Shown in pieces: positions 19,356 to 22,427 of a stretch of DNA of 22,427 nucleotides. Below the pieces are notes generated by a model. That model did no database searches. It saw only the letters and a list, made by a program, of their open reading frames with translations, and was not told the origin of the DNA. How positions within the stretch are numbered: the stretch's first letter is position 1; the number at the start of each line of letters is the position of its first letter. The stretch is from a virus. Where the stretch lies: positions 1 to 22,427 of the IMG/VR virus record IMGVR_UViG_3300029953_000167, one strand, 5' to 3'. The translations under genes and the position numbers were made by a program.

Positions 19356-20084
19356 ATGGCTAGCATCTACGTTGAAGCAAAAGGTCCGCAGGGCGTTCAG
19401 GCGTCCGAATCGCTGCTGCCCGCAGCCGTGACCGGTTACCTGCGCGGCCTGGCCGTGACCTACGGGACCGACCAATACCACGCCGCCCTCGTCGCGGCCG
19501 CCGCTGCTCCCGCTGTCGGTATCCTCGATGAAGACGCGGTCAACACTTACAACCCGTGCAAGGTTGTCGAGTTCGGCCAGTGCGTAGCGCAGATCGGCGC
19601 GACCGTCACCTCGCTGCAATTGCTCACAACCAATGCAGCCGGGCAGCTTGTGCCGGCGCAGCCGGGCCAGCCAGTGGTCGCCGTGGCGCTGGAGCCGCAG
19701 ACTTATGTTTCGCCGGGCAGCTTCGCCAACGTGTTTGTGTTGGGCCTTTTCGGCTCCGCGCTCACACTGGAGGGCGACCCGGTCACTTACTACACCGCCG
19801 CGGGCGCGATTCCCGTGGCTTCCGGCACGGCTGCCATCAATGGCGCCGCTGCCCTTGCGATGACCCTGGCCGCGCCCAGCACCCCTGCGCAGGACGGGAC
19901 GAAGCTCTTTATCACCGCGGCTACGGCTCATGCGCATACGGTGACCACGCCGGCCTCTGGCATCAATGGAGTACATCACATTGTGACCTACGCCGCGATC
20001 GGCGACGGCATTCTGCTTGAGGCGGTGAACGGCACCTGGAATCAGGTTTCGCTCACCGGCCCCACGCCCGCTGCCATCTCGTAA
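19356..20084 (+). CDS. Head decoration (cement) protein with extra C-terminal domain
   Basis: The 242-residue protein has AGGAGG 4-5 nt before its ATG. Residues 1-150 resemble capsid cement proteins of the DUF2190 type: Ala/Val/Gly-rich short strands such as AAVTGYLRGLAVTYG and ALEPQTYVSPGSFANVFVLG. A Thr/Ala-rich linker leads to a C-terminal domain (about 153-242) with AHAHTVTTPASGING and AVNGTWNQVSL, resembling small beta domains on phage surfaces. Decoration proteins stabilise the expanded capsid and sit between scaffold and major capsid genes, as here. The extra domain would be displayed on the capsid exterior. Confidence 0.65.
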   Translation: MASIYVEAKGPQGVQASESLLPAAVTGYLRGLAVTYGTDQYHAALVAAAAAPAVGILDEDAVNTYNPCKVVEFGQCVAQIGATVTSLQLLTTNAAGQLVPAQPGQPVVAVALEPQTYVSPGSFANVFVLGLFGSALTLEGDPVTYYTAAGAIPVASGTAAINGAAALAMTLAAPSTPAQDGTKLFITAATAHAHTVTTPASGINGVHHIVTYAAIGDGILLEAVNGTWNQVSLTGPTPAAIS

Positions 20085-20121
20085 GCGGCGGCTTGACGGT
20101 TTTCGATTTGCACGAATTCAC

Positions 20122-20136
20122 TCCGCCTGAGGCGGA
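20122..20136 (+). other. Hairpin directly upstream of the capsid-gene ribosome site
   Basis: TCCGCC (20122-20127) pairs with GGCGGA (20131-20136) around TGA. The AGGAGG ribosome site starts two bases later. It may protect the capsid mRNA 5' end or affect initiation. Confidence 0.4.
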
Positions 20137-20151
20137 CAGGAGGAAGAAGCG

Positions 20152-21234
20152 ATGGGCGGTTATGTAGGCCTTATGCCGGCGGGTGCGTTGAATGTGGCGC
20201 TTGCCAACTATGCGAAGGAATTCGCCGATGATAGCGTGCCGCTGGTGGGCGACCTCATCTTTCCGAAGGTTCCGGTGGATCGCCAGAGCTATCAGTACCT
20301 GATCTGGAACCGCGACAACCTGCGCGTCCCCGGATCCACGCTTCGCGCTCCGGGCGGCCACGCAACCGAGATTCGCCGGTCCTACTCGACCAGCACTTAC
20401 TTCTGCCGGTCGCACGCGCTCAAGGGCAAGGTGCCGTTCGAGTCCGAGGCTTACGGCCTGGGCCTTGGCTTCAGCACAAAGCAGCACTTGACCGGCGATC
20501 TGATCGGCCGCATACGGAGAGCGCGGGAGTCGGAGATCGCCACCATGGCGCTCTCCACATCGAACTTCCCCAATGGCGTTACGCTCAGCGGCGGCGCGCA
20601 GTGGGACAGCTATCTGACCACGCCGGCTGATGACACCGAAGCCACTGTCACCTCGCATCCCATCGTGGCAGTGGGTACCTACAAGGCCATCCTTCGCCAG
20701 GCGGCGGTGCAGGATACCGAGATGGTGCTGATTTTGAGCGATCCGGTTTACCAGGCGCTCATCAACCATCCCGACATCGTCGAGCGGTTCAAGTACACCA
20801 ACGCCGCCGGCAATATCAGCCTGGCGCAGTTGACCTCCGCTTTCGGCGTCAAGTGCGTACTGGCCAGCGCCCTCACCATGAATCAAGACAACGTGGCCTC
20901 GTGGATTTGGGGCTACAGCGCGTTTCTGGGCTACAGCAAGCCGACCTCGGATCGCGAGGATGTGAGCTGCGGCAAGACGTTTGTGTGGGCCGGCGGCAAG
21001 GGGCCTGGCGCGGGCGATGCGGGATCTGGGATGCCTGGACCTCCGGGAACCATCGACGGCTACGGAGTGCTGGAATTCCTTGATCCGGATCTCGACACCA
21101 AGACGTATGTGCAGTCGGTGGATTGGTACTACGGGCTCGAAGTCACCGCGCAGGAAACCGGCATCCCGATCCTTGCCGCCGTCTCCAGCGCGAACTTCAC
21201 CATGGGTACCATCCCTGGCGACATCGAGGGCTAA
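20152..21234 (+). CDS. Major capsid protein
   Basis: The 360-residue protein has AGGAGG 8 nt before its ATG. Position after scaffold and decoration genes, length, the N-terminal region (ADDSVPLVGDLIFPKVPVDRQSYQYL), and the C-terminal ATAQ-like strand and helix set (DLDTKTYVQSVDWYYGLEVTA) fit an HK97-fold capsid of Mu-like phages. Residues 281-305 are a Gly/Pro-rich insert (GGKGPGAGDAGSGMPGPPG), probably an exposed loop. No further segment is recognised with certainty. Confidence 0.8.
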   Translation: MGGYVGLMPAGALNVALANYAKEFADDSVPLVGDLIFPKVPVDRQSYQYLIWNRDNLRVPGSTLRAPGGHATEIRRSYSTSTYFCRSHALKGKVPFESEAYGLGLGFSTKQHLTGDLIGRIRRARESEIATMALSTSNFPNGVTLSGGAQWDSYLTTPADDTEATVTSHPIVAVGTYKAILRQAAVQDTEMVLILSDPVYQALINHPDIVERFKYTNAAGNISLAQLTSAFGVKCVLASALTMNQDNVASWIWGYSAFLGYSKPTSDREDVSCGKTFVWAGGKGPGAGDAGSGMPGPPGTIDGYGVLEFLDPDLDTKTYVQSVDWYYGLEVTAQETGIPILAAVSSANFTMGTIPGDIEG

Positions 21235-21260
21235 ACCATAGCAACACGATGAACCAACCG

Positions 21261-21287
21261 GGGGCGCGTTCTTAACCGGCGCGCCCC
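21261..21287 (+). terminator. Putative intrinsic terminator after the capsid gene
   Basis: GGGGCGCG (21261-21268) and CGCGCCCC (21280-21287) form a perfect 8-bp GC stem with an 11-nt loop, followed by TTCTTTAG. The T tract is broken by C, so it may be partial, letting some transcription reach the downstream genes. Confidence 0.55.
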
Positions 21288-21319
21288 TTCTTTAGAAATC
21301 CACACCAGGGAGAGAAACG

Positions 21320-21508
21320 ATGGCAACCGGAACCGCAACCGCAACCAAGCCAACGAAGGGCAAATATATGGTGCTCTCCAACCTGCACCACAGCGACGCC
21401 GACACACCCAAGGCGGGCAAGCTCTTCCGCCGCGGCGAAACCGTACTGCTCAGCGACGAGCACGCCGCGCCGCTGCTCAAGTCCAAGGTTGTCCTGCCCG
21501 TCAAGTAG
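21320..21508 (+). CDS. Small structural protein at the Mu gp35 position (62 aa)
   Basis: The protein starts MATGTATATKPTKG. It is beta-rich with YMVLSNLHHSD, RRGETVLLSDEHAAPLLKSKVVLPV. GAGAG precedes the ATG. It lies between the major capsid and gp36/DUF1320, where Mu-like phages encode gp35, a short protein with a similar sequence of strand, HH, RGE, then AAPLL. I treat it as a minor head or head-tail protein. The assignment is by position and weak motif. Confidence 0.5.
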   Translation: MATGTATATKPTKGKYMVLSNLHHSDADTPKAGKLFRRGETVLLSDEHAAPLLKSKVVLPVK

Positions 21509-21518
21509 GGCTTCGCCG

Positions 21519-21555
21519 TTCACCTTTTCACTTATTCACTTCTTCACTGTTTCAC
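21519..21555. repeat. Octamer array, five TTCAC words at exact 8-bp spacing
   Basis: TTCAC begins at 21519, 21527, 21535, 21543 and 21551. The intervening triplets vary (CTT, TTA, TTC, TGT). It fills the gap before the DUF1320 gene. The period (8) differs from the period-7 arrays in the early region, but the TTCAC word is shared with array 2. Confidence 0.8.
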
Positions 21556-21564
21556 CGGGTGTCC

Positions 21565-22005
21565 ATGGCCTACGCGACCCAAGCACAGTTGACGCCTCTC
21601 CGCCTGACCAATCAGGATCTGATCGATCTGACGGACGACGCCGACACTGGCGATATCAACACGGCCACCGTTGCGGCCGCGCTTGAAGAAGCATCGGGCC
21701 GCGTGGACAGCTACTGCCGCAACCGCTATGCCACGCCGTTGCAAACCAGCGACGACGTGGTAGGCCTCACGCTCGACATCGCCGTGTATCTACTCTTCAG
21801 CCGGCGCCGCGAAACCAATGTGGGCGAGACAGTGCTGGCGCGGTTTAATCAGGCCATTTCGTTCTTGAAAGATGTGGGCGCTGCCAGGGCATCGCTCGAC
21901 CAGCCATCGGGCGATACGCCGCAGACATCGCTGGGCGGCCCCACCATCAGCCGGAAGGATCGGCATCTGGCCTTCAGCGACCGCAATCTGGAAGGGTTTG
22001 TTTAA
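21565..22005 (+). CDS. Head-tail joining protein, Mu gp36-like (DUF1320)
   Basis: The 146-residue protein starts MAYATQAQLTPL at the ATG at 21565 (a GTG two codons earlier is possible). It shows the DUF1320 layout: L-I-D-L-T-D acidic patch, ALEEASGRVDSYCRNRYATPL, then LTLDIAVYLLFSRR, FNQAISFLKDVGAARASL and a C-terminal loop with AFSDRNLEGFV. In Mu, gp36 lies just before gpG-like protein, and both connect head and tail. The gene order is conserved here. Confidence 0.8.
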   Translation: MAYATQAQLTPLRLTNQDLIDLTDDADTGDINTATVAAALEEASGRVDSYCRNRYATPLQTSDDVVGLTLDIAVYLLFSRRRETNVGETVLARFNQAISFLKDVGAARASLDQPSGDTPQTSLGGPTISRKDRHLAFSDRNLEGFV

Positions 22006-22008
22006 GCC

Positions 22009-22427
22009 ATGGCCGTGGATGTCATCAAGATCGACGACAGCAACCTCCGCGTGGGGTTGGGCAAGCTGCGCTTGTCGCTCGGCGGTGACGAGCCACTGAT
22101 GCGCTCCATCGGCCTTTATATGATGGGTTCGGTCGCGCGCACGTTTCGCGGCAAAGGCTCTCCGGCCGGATCATGGAGGCCACTCGCGCCATCGACAATC
22201 CGCAGCGACCCGAAATTCTACGGCGCTAGGCACAAGCTGCTGATTGGGCGCACAGGCCGGCTCTTCAACTCCATCCACTCCGAAGCGGGACCTGGCCAGG
22301 TCACCATTGGCACAAACCTTGTGTACGCCGCCGTGCATCAGTTCGGCTCGCGCGATCGCGGGGCGATGGGCGAAGGCCCGCGCACTATCTGGCAGGACGC
22401 GGCCACGAGGAGCGTAAAGCAGCACAA
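22009..22427 (+). CDS. Virion morphogenesis protein, Mu gpG-like (partial, continues beyond window)
   Basis: The frame starts at the ATG at 22009 and stays open to the window end. About 139 residues are visible. The N-terminal helix is followed by GSVARTFRGKGSPAGSWRPLAPSTIR, then HKLLIGRTGRLFNSI and QVTIGTNLVYAAVHQFGS, which is the signature of the phage virion morphogenesis family (gpG of Mu, tail completion). It should complete the tail-to-head connection. The C-terminus is missing. Confidence 0.85.
   Translation, partial: MAVDVIKIDDSNLRVGLGKLRLSLGGDEPLMRSIGLYMMGSVARTFRGKGSPAGSWRPLAPSTIRSDPKFYGARHKLLIGRTGRLFNSIHSEAGPGQVTIGTNLVYAAVHQFGSRDRGAMGEGPRTIWQDAATRSVKQH

Noticed and set aside
19179-20886. 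Minus-strand frames across decoration and capsid genes (266 and 277 codons)
   Set aside because: Both are antisense to well-supported structural genes, have low-complexity Arg/Gly composition and lack coupled starts.
1-22427. tRNA or rRNA genes and phage att ends
   Set aside because: No cloverleaf or rRNA-like sequence, and no host-phage junction or phage terminus, could be recognised by eye.

Overview
The window is the left-centre part of a Mu-like transposable phage or prophage genome in a GC-rich bacterium. It reads as continuous phage DNA: no host gene, tRNA, rRNA, CRISPR array or phage end (att site) is visible, and genes run off both edges. The host cannot be named from sequence alone. 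Acidobacteriota is my best guess, because the short tandem heptamer arrays resemble ones I recall from that phylum, but this is a weak inference.

Positions 1-8419 (minus strand) form one long, tightly packed early operon of about 21 genes, most joined by ATGA or TGATG stop/start overlaps. Reading away from the promoter, it begins with two regulator-like genes (one or two copies of the same helix-turn-helix unit) and a coupled 34-codon ORF. The DDE transposase (MuA type) and its AAA+ partner (MuB type) follow. Next come small membrane, zinc-ribbon and unknown proteins, a coiled-coil protein that may be Gam-like, a winged-helix protein and a zinc-finger gene cut by the window edge. The only real gaps in this operon (1441-1512 and 2446-2491) hold period-7 repeat arrays.

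Positions 8420-8480 are a compact switch. A strong minus-strand promoter (TTGACA, 17 bp, TATTCT) drives the early operon. A 20-bp dyad lies mostly between its two boxes, and its -35 box overlaps the TTG start codon of the divergent plus-strand repressor. Two membrane-protein genes follow the repressor on the same strand and may be expressed in the lysogen.

Positions 9809-12735 hold a regulatory gap with a perfect -10 box and a possible Cys-rich mini-ORF, then a lysis and accessory cassette: GH24 lysozyme, a small protein resembling the Acb2/Tad1 anti-defence family, a membrane coiled-coil protein, a holin-like protein and a membrane-anchored phospholipase-D-fold nuclease. A hairpin-rich non-coding stretch closes it.

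Positions 12736-22427 are the Mu-order packaging and head module: gp25-like membrane protein, gp26-like winged helix, small terminase (gp27/DUF3486), large terminase (gp28), portal (gp29/DUF935), gpF-like head morphogenesis protein, protease with an internal scaffold start, decoration protein, major capsid protein, small gp35-position protein, gp36/DUF1320 and gpG-like virion morphogenesis protein (partial). The layout differs from Mu: the transposition operon points away from the lysis and head genes, with the repressor between them.
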